Source: CAVQZA01 sp963724805 (lineage in GTDB: Bacteria > Actinomycetota > Thermoleophilia > Gaiellales > Gaiellaceae). From it: DNA of 64,000 nucleotides. Position 1 is the stretch's first letter; the number at the start of each line of letters is the position of its first letter. Positions 27,098 through 35,994 of this stretch are shown here, piece by piece. A model generated the notes under the pieces. That model did no database searches. It was not told where the DNA came from and saw nothing but the letters and a program-made list of their open reading frames with translations. The stretch is taken from contig CAVRWA010000012.1 in assembly GCA_963724805.1 (NCBI GenBank), positions 1-64,000 of the forward strand, given 5' to 3'. The position numbers and the translations under genes are program-made.

Positions 27098-27136
27098 CCG
27101 TCTGCCACCCCTTGCGCTCAAGTGGGTGGCAGACGG
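27098..27136 (+). terminator. 13-bp terminator hairpin
   Basis: CCGTCTGCCACCC (27098-27110) pairs perfectly with GGGTGGCAGACGG (27124-27136), about 20 nt after the stop of the surface-protein gene. Confidence 0.75.
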
Positions 27137-27171
27137 GCGCTGTGACGACTGTGGATACTCGTAGCTTCCGG

Positions 27172-27215
27172 CCCTCGCGCGCACGCGCGCGCGACACCGA
27201 GCTGACGCCCACCCC
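27172..27215 (-). repeat. dispersed CG repeat, copy D
   Basis: Full-length inverted copy. The minus strand reads GGGGTGGGCGTCAGCTCGGT followed by GTCGCGCGCGCGTGCGCGCGAGGG, matching copy A over 44 positions with few changes. It lies between the terminator of the surface-protein gene and an SGNH hydrolase fragment. Confidence 0.8.
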
Positions 27216-27244
27216 CTCGAACCTAGTGAGCGAGGCGGGACCCG

Positions 27245-27352
27245 TGGGCGCGGCTCCTGATCAAGCTCCCCGACGGCACCTGCAACATTCACCCCTCACC
27301 CGCGGGACACCAGTTGCTCGCGACCGCGATCGCCAAAGCGATCGGCGCCTGA
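27245..27352 (+). pseudogene. SGNH/GDSL hydrolase C-terminal fragment
   Basis: About 35 codons reading LLIKLPDGTCNIHPSPAGHQ, then LLATAIAKAIGA and TGA. N-IHP-x-x-x-GH is block V of the SGNH family, where the His is catalytic. Everything N-terminal to this is absent; upstream DNA is CG repeat D. It shows that a longer gene was lost here. Confidence 0.65.
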
Positions 27353-27513
27353 ACGCCGCTAATAAGGGCGGCTACCGCGGAAAGCCGACAGCGAGCATGC
27401 TCGCGGACAATTGCTGAGACGTCGGAAGCCGGTTACTTGCCGGACGTCGCCGCAGCCCGGGATCCGTGGAATGGCCCGGATGGTGGAGAGCAAGGGCGCC
27501 TGCAGCGGGCCGA

Positions 27514-29679
27514 TCAGTGCTTTGGGCGTACGGTGATGCTGACGGGGCTGCTGGTTGTGGTGGCGCTTGCGTTGTCGGTCGCGCGGGCGGTCAGGGCGTG
27601 GGTTCCGGAGGGGACGTTTCTCCAAGTGAGGGAGTAGGGCGCGCTTGTGTCTTGGCCGAGCAGTGTGGTGCCGTCGCGGAATTCGACTTTGGTGATGGTG
27701 CCGTCGGCGTCGCTGGCGGTGGCGGTGATGGTGATGGTCGGCTTCCAGGCGAAGATTGCGAGGTTGGTGGGTGAGGTGATGGCCGCGTTTGGCGGGGTGT
27801 TACTGGAGTTGACTGTGATCGTGGATGCCGCGCTGGTGGTGGTGGCGCCGAGGTTGTCGGTGGCGCGGGCGGTGAGGGTGTAGGTTCCGGCCGTCACGCT
27901 GGCCCAGGTGAGGTTGTATGGGGCGGTCGTGTCCTCGCCGAGCTTTGCTGCGCCGTTGAAGAACTCGACCTTGGTCACGGTGCCGTCGGGGTCGGAGGCT
28001 GTTGCTGCGAGGTTCACGCTGGCGGGAGCGGTGAAGGTCGCGCCGTCTGTCGGCTGGGTGAGCGTGACGCCTGGCGCTGAGTTGCCCTGGACGCTGATCA
28101 TGCTGGCTATGGAGGGCACGCCGTTGGCGTCGAGGATGAAGAGCATGTAGTAGCCGGGTGGTGCGATGTTGGCGTTGGCCGGGGCGATCGCTGTGAGGCT
28201 TGTCGCACCGGCGGTGAACGACAGCGGGATGTAGCGCTGCTCCATGTTGTCGGAGTGGGTGACGGCGCCGAGCCGGGCGAGGGCGACTTTGCGGATTGAG
28301 GCCGGGTTCGCGGTCGTGATCTCGATCGCTGCGCCGTAGCTCGTGGACGCCGGTGCGGCGTCGATGGTGGGGCGCGGCGCGAGCGTGCCGTCGGCCTGGA
28401 AGAGGTAGGGCGGTGAGAAGATCTCGGCGTTCTTGCCGAGATAGCCGACCTGGTCGCAAGTGCCGCAGATCCCCCCGCCGGAGGAGAGGACGCGCCCGTC
28501 TGGAAGGAGCAGCGCTGTGGAGTGGTACTGGCGTGTGATCTGCATCGAGGCCAGGGTCCGCCACTGGCCGGTGGTGGGGTTCCACTGTTCGGCCGGGTAG
28601 ACGCCGGCGTTGAGGTCGACGAGCGAGGCGCCCGAGGAGTTGCCCCCCGTTGCGAGGACGGTCCCGTCGGCGAGCACGGTCAGGTTGTGTTGCCGGCGCC
28701 CGTAGGCCAGCGGCGATGTCGTCGAGACCTGCGGGGTCGGCCCGTTGAGGTCAACGACTCGCGCGTCTGTGGTCGAGGGGCCGCCGCCGGCGATGAGCAT
28801 CTTCCCGACGTCGAACAGCGCGTGGCCGCCGTAGTCGCGGTTGATCGTGTCTCGCTGCCCCAGCGCTTGCCAGCTGCCGGTGCCGGTCGTGTCGAGCGCG
28901 CGGAGCGTCTGGTCGGGACCGGAGTAGAAGGCCCGGCCGTCGGGGGCAACATCCATCCACGGATACAACGGCAAACTCAGCGAGGCGGTGCTGAGAGAAC
29001 GCAGGCCGCCGGCCAGCGTGCGGATCTCGGGCGTATTGACGCGGCCCGAGGTGATCAGCATCTCGCCGTTGTTCAGCGGGGTGACGCTCGGATACCAGCG
29101 TCCGGCCGCCATGTTCGGGCCAAGACTCCACTGGTAAGTTGCGAGATCGAAGAGGTGAGTCTGGACGATCCCGTTGAGCTGCTGGTCCTTGTTCCCACCA
29201 GCGACGAAAATCCGGCCGTCAACGAGATGCGCAAGACCGCTGCAGAAAATGTTGAAGCCCGTGTCGACCCAGACCGGCGTCTGGATGCCCGTCGCCGGAT
29301 CCCACACGGTCGCGCGTGTGTGGTCCTGCACAGGGTACGTCTCGGTCGCATTGTCGCCGATCGAGTCATAAGCGAGCACCTTGCCGTTCGACAGCAGCGC
29401 GACATGAACGCCGACCACAGGCCAGTCGACGACCGGACCCCACTCACCCACAGCTTGAGGGGCTCCCGCAACAGCGACAGCGGCTGACCAGGCAGACGGC
29501 GCGCTCACGGCACGCGTGTAGGCGTCGAGCCTTCGCTCCGTCGCGGCCGTATGCACAACCGCATCCTCGGCCGTGTGGCCGGAGGCAGTCATGATCCCCT
29601 CATGCGCTTCGGCGCCCGGGACGGCAAGCGCAGACAAGACGACCGATGCGACGAGCGCCACGCCCAGTCGGGACACCAC
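27514..29679 (-). CDS. exported galactose/glyoxal-oxidase-like radical copper oxidase with two Ig-like domains
   Basis: 721 aa with a signal peptide (LGVALVASVVLSALAVPGAEA). A Kelch-type propeller (residues about 75-420) is followed by the galactose oxidase C-terminal domain (DUF1929, about 425-530) and two Ig-like repeats (each with DGT(V/I)TKVEF(F/R)(N/D)G and LTARATDN). The four copper/radical residues can be placed: Cys in FNIFCSGLAHL, Tyr in GRWYPSV, Tyr-His in ITRQYHSTALLLPDG and His in VTHSDNMEQRYIPL. In the family Cys and Tyr crosslink into the redox cofactor and the enzyme oxidises an alcohol or aldehyde to give H2O2. Substrate not inferable. Monocistronic, with CG repeats on both sides. 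Confidence 0.85.
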   Translation of the reverse strand: MVSRLGVALVASVVLSALAVPGAEAHEGIMTASGHTAEDAVVHTAATERRLDAYTRAVSAPSAWSAAVAVAGAPQAVGEWGPVVDWPVVGVHVALLSNGKVLAYDSIGDNATETYPVQDHTRATVWDPATGIQTPVWVDTGFNIFCSGLAHLVDGRIFVAGGNKDQQLNGIVQTHLFDLATYQWSLGPNMAAGRWYPSVTPLNNGEMLITSGRVNTPEIRTLAGGLRSLSTASLSLPLYPWMDVAPDGRAFYSGPDQTLRALDTTGTGSWQALGQRDTINRDYGGHALFDVGKMLIAGGGPSTTDARVVDLNGPTPQVSTTSPLAYGRRQHNLTVLADGTVLATGGNSSGASLVDLNAGVYPAEQWNPTTGQWRTLASMQITRQYHSTALLLPDGRVLSSGGGICGTCDQVGYLGKNAEIFSPPYLFQADGTLAPRPTIDAAPASTSYGAAIEITTANPASIRKVALARLGAVTHSDNMEQRYIPLSFTAGATSLTAIAPANANIAPPGYYMLFILDANGVPSIASMISVQGNSAPGVTLTQPTDGATFTAPASVNLAATASDPDGTVTKVEFFNGAAKLGEDTTAPYNLTWASVTAGTYTLTARATDNLGATTTSAASTITVNSSNTPPNAAITSPTNLAIFAWKPTITITATASDADGTITKVEFRDGTTLLGQDTSAPYSLTWRNVPSGTHALTARATDNASATTTSSPVSITVRPKH

Positions 29680-30129
29680 CCCAGCACCTCCTCCGCAGAA
29701 CCGGGACGACAGTATTCGCCATCTACGGCCATTTCTACTGGCTGAACGTCGAGCATCGCCACGCTCAGCAACGGGGCGCCCCCTCCGCCACTAAATTCCG
29801 CCGCATTGAGAAGCGGGTGAGTGGGGAGCCTGGGCGGTCACGAACGTATGTTCTCACTCTTTCCCGTCTCGCATGCTCATGGTCGCCGCGAGCGTCTACC
29901 TGCGCTCTGGCTGGCGCCAGTTCGCTGGGGTGGGTGTCGGCTCGCATCGCGCGCGCGTGCGCGCGAGGGACGACGGTGGGGGAGCGGGTCAGCCCTCGGT
30001 GGCACTCTGACAGTCTCGATCGACGATGGAGAACAATTAGGCGTCACGCTGGGGCGAAGCGAAAAGAAAGCACAGGAGCTCCACCGAACGCTCCAGTCAA
30101 CAGGGCACGCGACGTTCATCTCATAGACA
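29680..30129. other. intergenic with CG repeat E
   Basis: No ORF here has convincing composition. The repeat at 29926-29969 is the only structure identified. Confidence 0.45.
29926..29969 (+). repeat. dispersed CG repeat, copy E
   Basis: TGGGGTGGGTGTCGGCTCGC then ATCGCGCGCGCGTGCGCGCGAGGG. The preceding CCAGTTCG also matches the head of the 130-bp repeat family (10158 and 32139), linking the two families. Confidence 0.8.
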
Positions 30130-30300
30130 GTGCTAGCGCTTCAGAGGATCACACTGGCGTGGCCAGACGGGGTAGGGATCGAGCTAGAGGCAATTGCCGC
30201 CCAACCGGGCACACTCGCGCCGGCACTCCCTATATCTGGCTTCAGAGAAGCGGTGACTGCGGCCGAGTTTGAAGGAGCCACCCCGCCAGCTTTCGTTTGA
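30130..30300 (+). CDS. short ORF before the nuclease gene, possibly a C-terminal remnant
   Basis: 56 codons: LALQRITLAWPDGVGIELEA, then IAAQPGTLAPALPISGFREA and TAAEFEGATPPAFV. Composition is protein-like and the stop overlaps the start region of the DUF2357 gene, as expected for an operon partner. DUF2357/PDDEXK_7 genes often follow an McrB-like AAA protein, so this could be that protein's surviving tail, but the sequence is too short to show it. Confidence 0.3.
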   Translation: MLALQRITLAWPDGVGIELEAIAAQPGTLAPALPISGFREAVTAAEFEGATPPAFV

Positions 30301-32073
30301 GGTTGATCCCGAAGGCTTCTTCGAGCCGTTGCGGCTCCGCGAGAATGGACGCTACGCGATCGCAGTCCGTATCCCTCTCGATCGTTCCGCGGCGGAGGAA
30401 GAGTTCCGACGAAGAAAGGAGACGGGAGAGTATTGGCCGTTCACTAATCCGCGCCTCGCCCAGGTCATCAGCATCACATCACCGAGGTACTGGCCCGAGG
30501 GCGAGCTCGACGGCGACCATTTCACGACCATCACTGGACTCGCTGACTTCGCATCGTTCGTGGGCGTTGTGGACTGCTCGATCGCGCCAGAACACACCCT
30601 ACGGCTCGAAGTTGCCTCGACGAAGATCACGTATTTCCAGGACTTCAAAGTCCTTCTCGAGGACATCTCTCAGAACATCCTTGACCTGGTATTTCAGGTG
30701 GACAGTGTCTCTGGGCTCAAGTTCGCGGCAGGTGAACCTGGAGACGTCCCGCCGTCCGTCGCGCTGTTCCATCTTCGCCGGATAATGCAGCCGGATGAGC
30801 TCCCTGCCGCCGTCGAGGCTATCATCGCCAACCCGCAGACCCGACTCATGCAGGAGTCGCGGATGGTGAGTCCAGCGCTCGCCGCGTCGGCACGTCCCGA
30901 TCAATTGGTTCAGCTGGCTCCCCAAATTACGTATCACCCTGGGGGGCCTTTAGCCGACCTCTTCCTGGGATCTACGCCGAATGAGCTGCCCGTTACGCGG
31001 AGCCGAGATAGCGTCGACACGCCCGAAAACAGATATGTGAAAGCGTTCATGGAAGACCTCTCCGCTTTTCTCTTGCGCCTTTACGAACTGCTTGTGAAGG
31101 CAAGAAGACCCGCCAGCCAGCGCGAAGTCGCGAGCTGGCACGACCGAATCGACGACCTTCTCAGCGCCAGCATCTGGCGGGACGTCGGACGCCTCCAACA
31201 CTTCCCCTCCAACTCTCAAGTCCTGCTCCGCCGCTACGGGTACCGCGACGTACTGCAGGCGGATCTCCTCATCCAATACGGACTGGTGCTCCCCTGGGAA
31301 CGCGGCCGCGAGCTGGCCGAGACGGTGGGCGACATTCGCCCCATCTATGAGCTCTATGAGTACTGGTGCTTCTTTACGCTGCGCAATGTACTCCGCGAAA
31401 TCTGTGGTCCTGAGAAGCCGGTAATTGAGGACTTTTACACTCCGAGTACCGATCGGCTTGAAATGTCGCTTAGACGAGGTAAGAAGAGCCAAATTTCTTA
31501 CGAATATGCTGCCGACGGAGCGCCAGTTCAGGTCAGCCTGTTCTACAACCGGGAGTTCCGCCGCAAGGGGGCCGCTACGGTGTGGGAGGACTCGAGTTAC
31601 TCGGCCGTTTTTAGGCCCGATTACAGCATCTACTTGAATGCGGAGCCCGCACCCACTGGTTGCATTTCGACGCAAAATATCGGCTCGATCTTCAACAATG
31701 GGTCGAGGAGTTGACAGCCGATAACGTTGAGGACGTCGAAACTGAACTGATGGAGCCTGCGGAAGCGCGGGAGTCGTACAAGAAGGGAGACCTGTACAAG
31801 GTCCACGCGTACCGGGATGCGATTTTGGGGAGTCGTGGCGCATACGTCCTCTTTCCCGCAGACGCTAACGAGGCTAGCCTGTTCGTCCGCCACCGGGATC
31901 CGGTTTACAGGTCGACGCACGGCGTTCCAAGTGTGGGCGCTTTCCCTCTGAGGCCGCGTTCAAGCGTTGAACAAACGAAGAACCTTCGGGAGTTCCTGTG
32001 GACAGCCCTTCAGGCGTTAGCGTCCCCCACCGACTCCTATAGTGAAGAGGAAGGAATCCAGGCGGCTCCATAG
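30269..32073 (+). pseudogene. DUF2357 + PD-(D/E)XK_7 nuclease, frameshifted
   Basis: Frame one (30269-31714) has the DUF2357 region: FTTITGLADFASFVGVVDCS, TPENRYVKAFMEDLSAFLLR, RPIYELYEYWCFFTLRNVLR. It ends in the nuclease approach with FRPDYSIYLN, where the Asp is the first acidic catalytic residue. The frame then shifts near 31635; frame two supplies ARTHWLHFDAKYRLDLQQWV with the D-A-K motif and the C-terminal helices. The two frames together give about 600 residues. Such proteins act as the nuclease of McrBC-like restriction systems. No AAA GTPase partner is seen, so it is an orphan and probably inactive unless the shift is a sequence error. TTG 30269 is uncertain. Confidence 0.75.
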
Positions 32074-32138
32074 GCCTCGATGGCTTTCCCGGCGCCACAG
32101 TCGAACCGGCGCCGACAGGGAGGCCCCGCCGAAGCCAT

Positions 32139-32269
32139 CAGTTCGTGGGGGTGGGCGGCTCTGCGCTACCGGCTAGTCAGACCGGCGGTCATCTGACGCT
32201 CGCGCAATGTCGTTACGCGAAATCACGGGCGCTACCGTCGGCTCCCACAGCGAGCGTCACAGCGTTGGC
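32139..32269 (+). repeat. 130-bp dispersed repeat, copy 2
   Basis: Counterpart of 10158-10287, with many transitions but the same length and block order (GTTCGtGGGGGTGGGC, GCGCTACCGG, GGTCATCTGA, GCTCGCGCA, TACGCG, CAGCGAGCG, GCGTTGG). Divergence with conserved spacing suggests an old repeat. It is followed 57 bp later by CG repeat F. Confidence 0.7.
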
Positions 32270-32326
32270 CGCTCGAACCAGGCGCCGAAGGTCAGTTCCA
32301 TGCCGGTTTGTGTGCCATGCCGCTCT

Positions 32327-32350
32327 ATCGCGCGCGCGTGCGCGCGAGGG
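32327..32350 (+). repeat. dispersed CG repeat, copy F
   Basis: ATCGCGCGCGCGTGCGCGCG then AGGG, with a weak head (GCCGCTCT). Same orientation as A, B and E. Confidence 0.75.
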
Positions 32351-32542
32351 AAAGTACACCGAAGCAGTCTGGCGGAGGGAGCCTAGGTGGAGTGGAACGA
32401 ATTGCCTTGCCTGGCTAATCTGGCAGTGACTCTGTCGCGGAGTCGTTCATCACCGTTGACGGCCCGTTGGGCGCCCAGCTCAGCGGGCCGTTGACGTTTA
32501 GGCCCGCGAGTTGCGAACGCGGAACGTCATCGCTACAACACC

Positions 32543-32719
32543 TTGCATGAACTACGCCGCGACGAGTCGATGGATGCACGGCCCTATCTAGAAGCGGAGA
32601 TCGCTCGGGCGACGGCCTCGCTTCACCACGCATCAGCTGCCTGTGCGGATGAGGCGCGCGAGCGTCGGCAGCTGCGGGGCTGCGCCGAGCCGCGCGGGAT
32701 GATCCTAGGCGCGCAGTAA
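32543..32719 (+). CDS. small helical protein, possibly 5'-truncated
   Basis: Reads LHELRRDESMDARPYLEAEI, then ARATASLHHASAACADEARE and RRQLRGCAEPRGMILGAQ. Stop and next start share TAATG. Coding-like sequence continues upstream (VANAERHRYNT) to a TGA, so the gene may be a remnant of a longer one cut at the element border. TTG 32543 is a formal start only. Function unknown. Confidence 0.4.
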   Translation: MHELRRDESMDARPYLEAEIARATASLHHASAACADEARERRQLRGCAEPRGMILGAQ

Positions 32720-33180
32720 TGGAGGACCGTCACACCGTTCTGACGCTGAAGGAGAAGCGTCGGGCTGATTTCAGGCGGCAGACGATGGCTCGGATCGATG
32801 AGCTGAACGCCCAGCTGCGCGCTCTGGACGAGGAGCGTTCTTTGCGTGCACGTCCTCCTCTCGTCGTGCATCGTGTGCGGATCAGGCCTGTTGGCGTCCC
32901 CCGCAGTCGTTCACGGGAGCGCAGCTCCCGCCGTGCCGCGGGCACCTCGAGCCGCGGCTCGCCGGCTCGATGTACCGACGGGGAGGGTGATGACCCCGAG
33001 CCTGAACACGCTAGCGGGCTGACGGCTGGGGGCCTCGCGCCCCTGGAGGGCGATTTCGATGAGTTGAGGCGCGTTGCTGCGCGCGCTTCAGGGTGGGTCG
33101 TCGATATCGACGGGCTGGAGCGGCTCGCGGGCCCGCTCGCCCGCGTGCTTTCAGAGCTGATCGATCGCGGGGTTGCTTGA
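32719..33180 (+). CDS. hypothetical element 2 protein
   Basis: 153 aa. A charged helical N-terminus (VLTLKEKRRADFRRQTMARI, DELNAQLRALDEERSLRARP), a disordered Arg/Ser/Gly middle and an acidic C-terminal helix (FDELRRVAARASGWVVDIDG, LERLAGPLARVLSELIDRG). It sits directly before the primase with no gap. Element accessory protein; no family recognised. Confidence 0.5.
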   Translation: MEDRHTVLTLKEKRRADFRRQTMARIDELNAQLRALDEERSLRARPPLVVHRVRIRPVGVPRSRSRERSSRRAAGTSSRGSPARCTDGEGDDPEPEHASGLTAGGLAPLEGDFDELRRVAARASGWVVDIDGLERLAGPLARVLSELIDRGVA

Positions 33181-35414
33181 GTGAGTGTCGACGACTTCCT
33201 CTCGCGGCTGGAGCGCGTGCGGCGTACGCCGACGGGGTGGGTGGCACGCTGCCCTGCTCACGCCGATCGGCGCCCCAGCCTGAGCATCGCCGAGGGTGAT
33301 GACGGGCGCGTGCTCTTGTGCTGCTTCGCGGGCTGCTCGGTGGAGGCGATCGTCGCTGCCCTCGAGCTGGTCTTGGCCGATCTGTTCGATGCTAACGACG
33401 ACCGGCGACCTTCGCCGAGGAAGGAGGTCGCGATGAGTCGTGTCCTCGATCGGGGTTCCCCTTCGTTCGCCGACCGCCAGGCCGGCTACGTCACGGCGCT
33501 CTTGTGTAACGCGTCGGCGATGCAGGTGCTGCTCGAGCGTCGGGGTTGGACACAGTCGGCGATCGCGAAGCTCGGGATCGGCTACGACGTGGGCACCGGG
33601 CGTGTGACGCTGCCGATGCGGGTCGATCGCGAGTTGGTTGGTCACCTCCGCTATTCGCCGGCCGGCGAGGTGCCGAAGATGCTCGCCGAGCAGGGCGTTC
33701 CGCGGACGCTGTTTCCGGAGCCGGAGACCCTTGCGTCGGAGGACTGGGTGTTTGTCGTTGAGGGTGAGCCTGACGCTGTCGCCGCTCACTCGATCGGACT
33801 CACTGCCGTGGGCGTGCCCGGCGTGCACGGGTGGCGGGACGAGTACGCCCCACGGTTCACCGGCCGCAGCGTTGCAGTGATCACCGACACCGACGACGAG
33901 GGCAGGGCTCTCGCGGCACGGCTCGCCACGTCACTGACGCCTGTTGCCTCTCGCTTCGTCGCACTCGACCTCGAGGAGATCGCGGAGAAGACCGTCTCGG
34001 TGATCAGTGGCGCCAACGACCTCACCGACGCCGTGCTGTGCATCCCTGGTCGGGATAGAGCCGGCTTCGGCGAGTACCTCGTCGGCCTTGCCGAACAGAC
34101 TGCCTCGAGTTGCGACGAAAGCGACGAAAGCGACGAAAGCCCCACTTCGGTCGCCGTGGTCGCTTCGGTCGCAGTCGCTCCACCATCGCCGCTCGTCTAT
34201 CACGGCCTGGCAGGGCGGATCGTCCGCGCGATCGAGCCGCACTCCGAGGCCGACCCCATCGGTGTCCTGATCTCGTTCCTCGTCGGCTTCGGGAATGCGG
34301 TCGGGCGCGGCCCGCACGTACTGGTCGGTCGTTCCCGTCACGGCTGCAACCTGCAGGCTGTGCTCGTCGGCGACAGCTCGACTGCGCGGAAGGGGACGGC
34401 CTGGGACGACGCACGCTGGCTGCTTGCCCTTGCCGAGCCCGAGTGGGTGCGCACGAGAGACTGATCAACGGCCTCGCCAGTGGCGAGGGCGTGATCCACG
34501 CCGTCCGAGATGCCGTCATCCGCGACGACGGCGACGAGCCGAAGACGATCGACGCAGGCGTTGATGACAAGCGCCTGCTTGCCGTTGAGCCTGAGTACGC
34601 GCGGGTGCTCGTGCTCGGGTCGCGGCAGGGAAGCATTCTCTCGCAGACGCTGCGCGCTGCCTGGGATGGCGGCATCCTCGCGACCTTGACCAAGCACGAC
34701 GCCGAGCGGGCGACCGATGCGCACATCTCGGTGCTCGGCCACATCACCACCGCCGAGCTCGTGACGGCACTCAGTGAGACCGAGAGGGCGAGCGGCTTCG
34801 CCAACCGCATCCTCTGGGTGCACGTCCACCGCTCGAAGCTGCTCCCCTTCGGGGGCGAGTTGTCGGCAGACGAGGCACGCGACCTGGCTGAGCTGCTCGT
34901 CGAGGCACTTGCCCGCGCCCGCAGGGTCGACCGCGTTGGCTGGAGTCCCGCAGCCAGGCAGCTCTGGGAGAGGCACTACCCACAGCTGACCGCCGAGCGC
35001 TTCGGTCTCGTCGGTGCGATCACCTCCCGCGCCGAGGCCCAGACCCTTCGGCTCGCACTCATCTACGCCCTCCTCGACCTCGACCTCGAGCAGCCCCAGC
35101 TGGAGCCTGACCACATCGAGGCGGCACTCGCGCTCTGGGACTACTGCGCACGCTCGGTCAACCACATCTTCGGCACCGCGCTCGGCGACCCGGTCGCCGA
35201 CGCGATCCTCGCAGCGAGCTCTCGCTACCCCGAGGGCGTCACCCGCACCGAGATCCGCGACCTTCTCGGCCGGCACGCATCGGCCACCCAGATCGAGCAG
35301 GCGCTCAACGTCCTCAACGAGCACCAGCTCATGCACATGACCAAGGAGCAGACAGGGGGACGGCCCGCCGAGCGCTGGTGCCGCACATCACACCACCCAA
35401 GGAGTCAGGGATGA
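33181..35414 (+). pseudogene. CHC2/TOPRIM/DUF3987 primase-helicase, frameshifted
   Basis: GTG 33181 directly follows the previous stop. Zinc-finger primase motif at the start (ARCPAHADRRPSLSI, then LLCCFAGCS), a TOPRIM domain (VFVVEGEPDAVAAHSIGL; VAVITDTDDEG) and a DUF3987 helicase-type P-loop (VLVGDSSTARKGTAWDDAR). Frame one ends at 34464 with AEPEWVRTRD. A second frame picks up at about 34460 with ERLINGLASGEGVIHAVRD, then ILATLTKHDAERATDAHISV, LGHITTAELVTAL and a C-terminal winged helix. Joined, about 740 residues, usual for the family. In intact elements it supports replication of the excised circle. Between the halves there is an acidic repeat (CDESDESDESP). Confidence 0.8.
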
Positions 35415-35632
35415 ACGCCGCCGCCACGACGACCCAGGGTCTGTCGCTCGAGGAGATCTATCACAGGAATCCCGACCACGACCCGCGCAGGCTGCGGCTC
35501 GCGCTCGAGGACGAGCTTCGCTGCGGGCGCGTCTCGCGCACCCGAGACGGGCGCTACTCGATCGTTCCCAGCGCTTTCGATCCTGAGGTGTGGGATGCGC
35601 TGCGCGCCTTGGAGACGCCGCGACTGCCGTGA
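35411..35632 (+). CDS. small winged-helix-like element protein
   Basis: 73 aa; ATG overlaps the primase stop (ATGA). LSLEEIYHRNPDHDPRRLRL then ALEDELRCGRVSRTRDGRYS look like a small wHTH with its wing. Its own stop overlaps the next GTG, so three genes are coupled. It probably binds element DNA or acts as a replication accessory protein. Confidence 0.55.
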   Translation: MNAAATTTQGLSLEEIYHRNPDHDPRRLRLALEDELRCGRVSRTRDGRYSIVPSAFDPEVWDALRALETPRLP

Positions 35633-35916
35633 CCGATGCCCTCGTCGACCTGCTCGCAGAAGCACTCACACCGCTTGTGCGACGGCTCGTCGCGGAAGAG
35701 GTCGACCAAACTCTCGTCGTCAAGCTCGCCGGGTTCGCACAAGCGCCGGACCAGTGGATGACGACCGATCAGGCCGCGGCCTACCTGCGGCTCAGCCGCG
35801 AGGCGCTCCGCGCTCGTGCCCGGCGCGGGACGATCCCCTCCCACCGCGACGGTGACCGCTGGCTCTACAGCCGCGCAGAAATTGACGCCTTCATCCGCGA
35901 CGGTCGTTGTCGCTAG
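35629..35916 (+). CDS. HTH_17 excisionase-like protein
   Basis: 95 aa from GTG 35629 (GTGA overlap). An N-terminal helical extension (LVDLLAEALTPLVRRLVAEE) precedes the HTH: WMTTDQAAAYLRLSREALRA, RARRGTIPSHRDGDRWLYSR and AEIDAFIRDG, the standard Xis/MerR-like layout. It lies 79 bp before the integrase, as in element 1. Likely directs excision of element 2. Confidence 0.75.
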   Translation: MTDALVDLLAEALTPLVRRLVAEEVDQTLVVKLAGFAQAPDQWMTTDQAAAYLRLSREALRARARRGTIPSHRDGDRWLYSRAEIDAFIRDGRCR

Positions 35917-35994
35917 CATGCCGGGCTTCGTCAACAGAATGGCCCCGCGCGGCAGTAACCGCCGGGGCCGTGGCAAACGAAGGGGTTAGCTTCG

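Larger units (their letters stand above)
32074..32542. other. repeat-filled intergenic region
   Basis: Contains the second 130-bp repeat, CG repeat F and a hairpin (GGCCCG/CGGGCC within 32459-32495). No gene. Confidence 0.5.

Noticed and set aside
6308..32350. CRISPR array or integron attC array made by the CG repeats
   Set aside because: Copies are kilobases apart in both orientations with no regular spacers; no Cas genes, integron integrase or canonical R/L boxes are seen.
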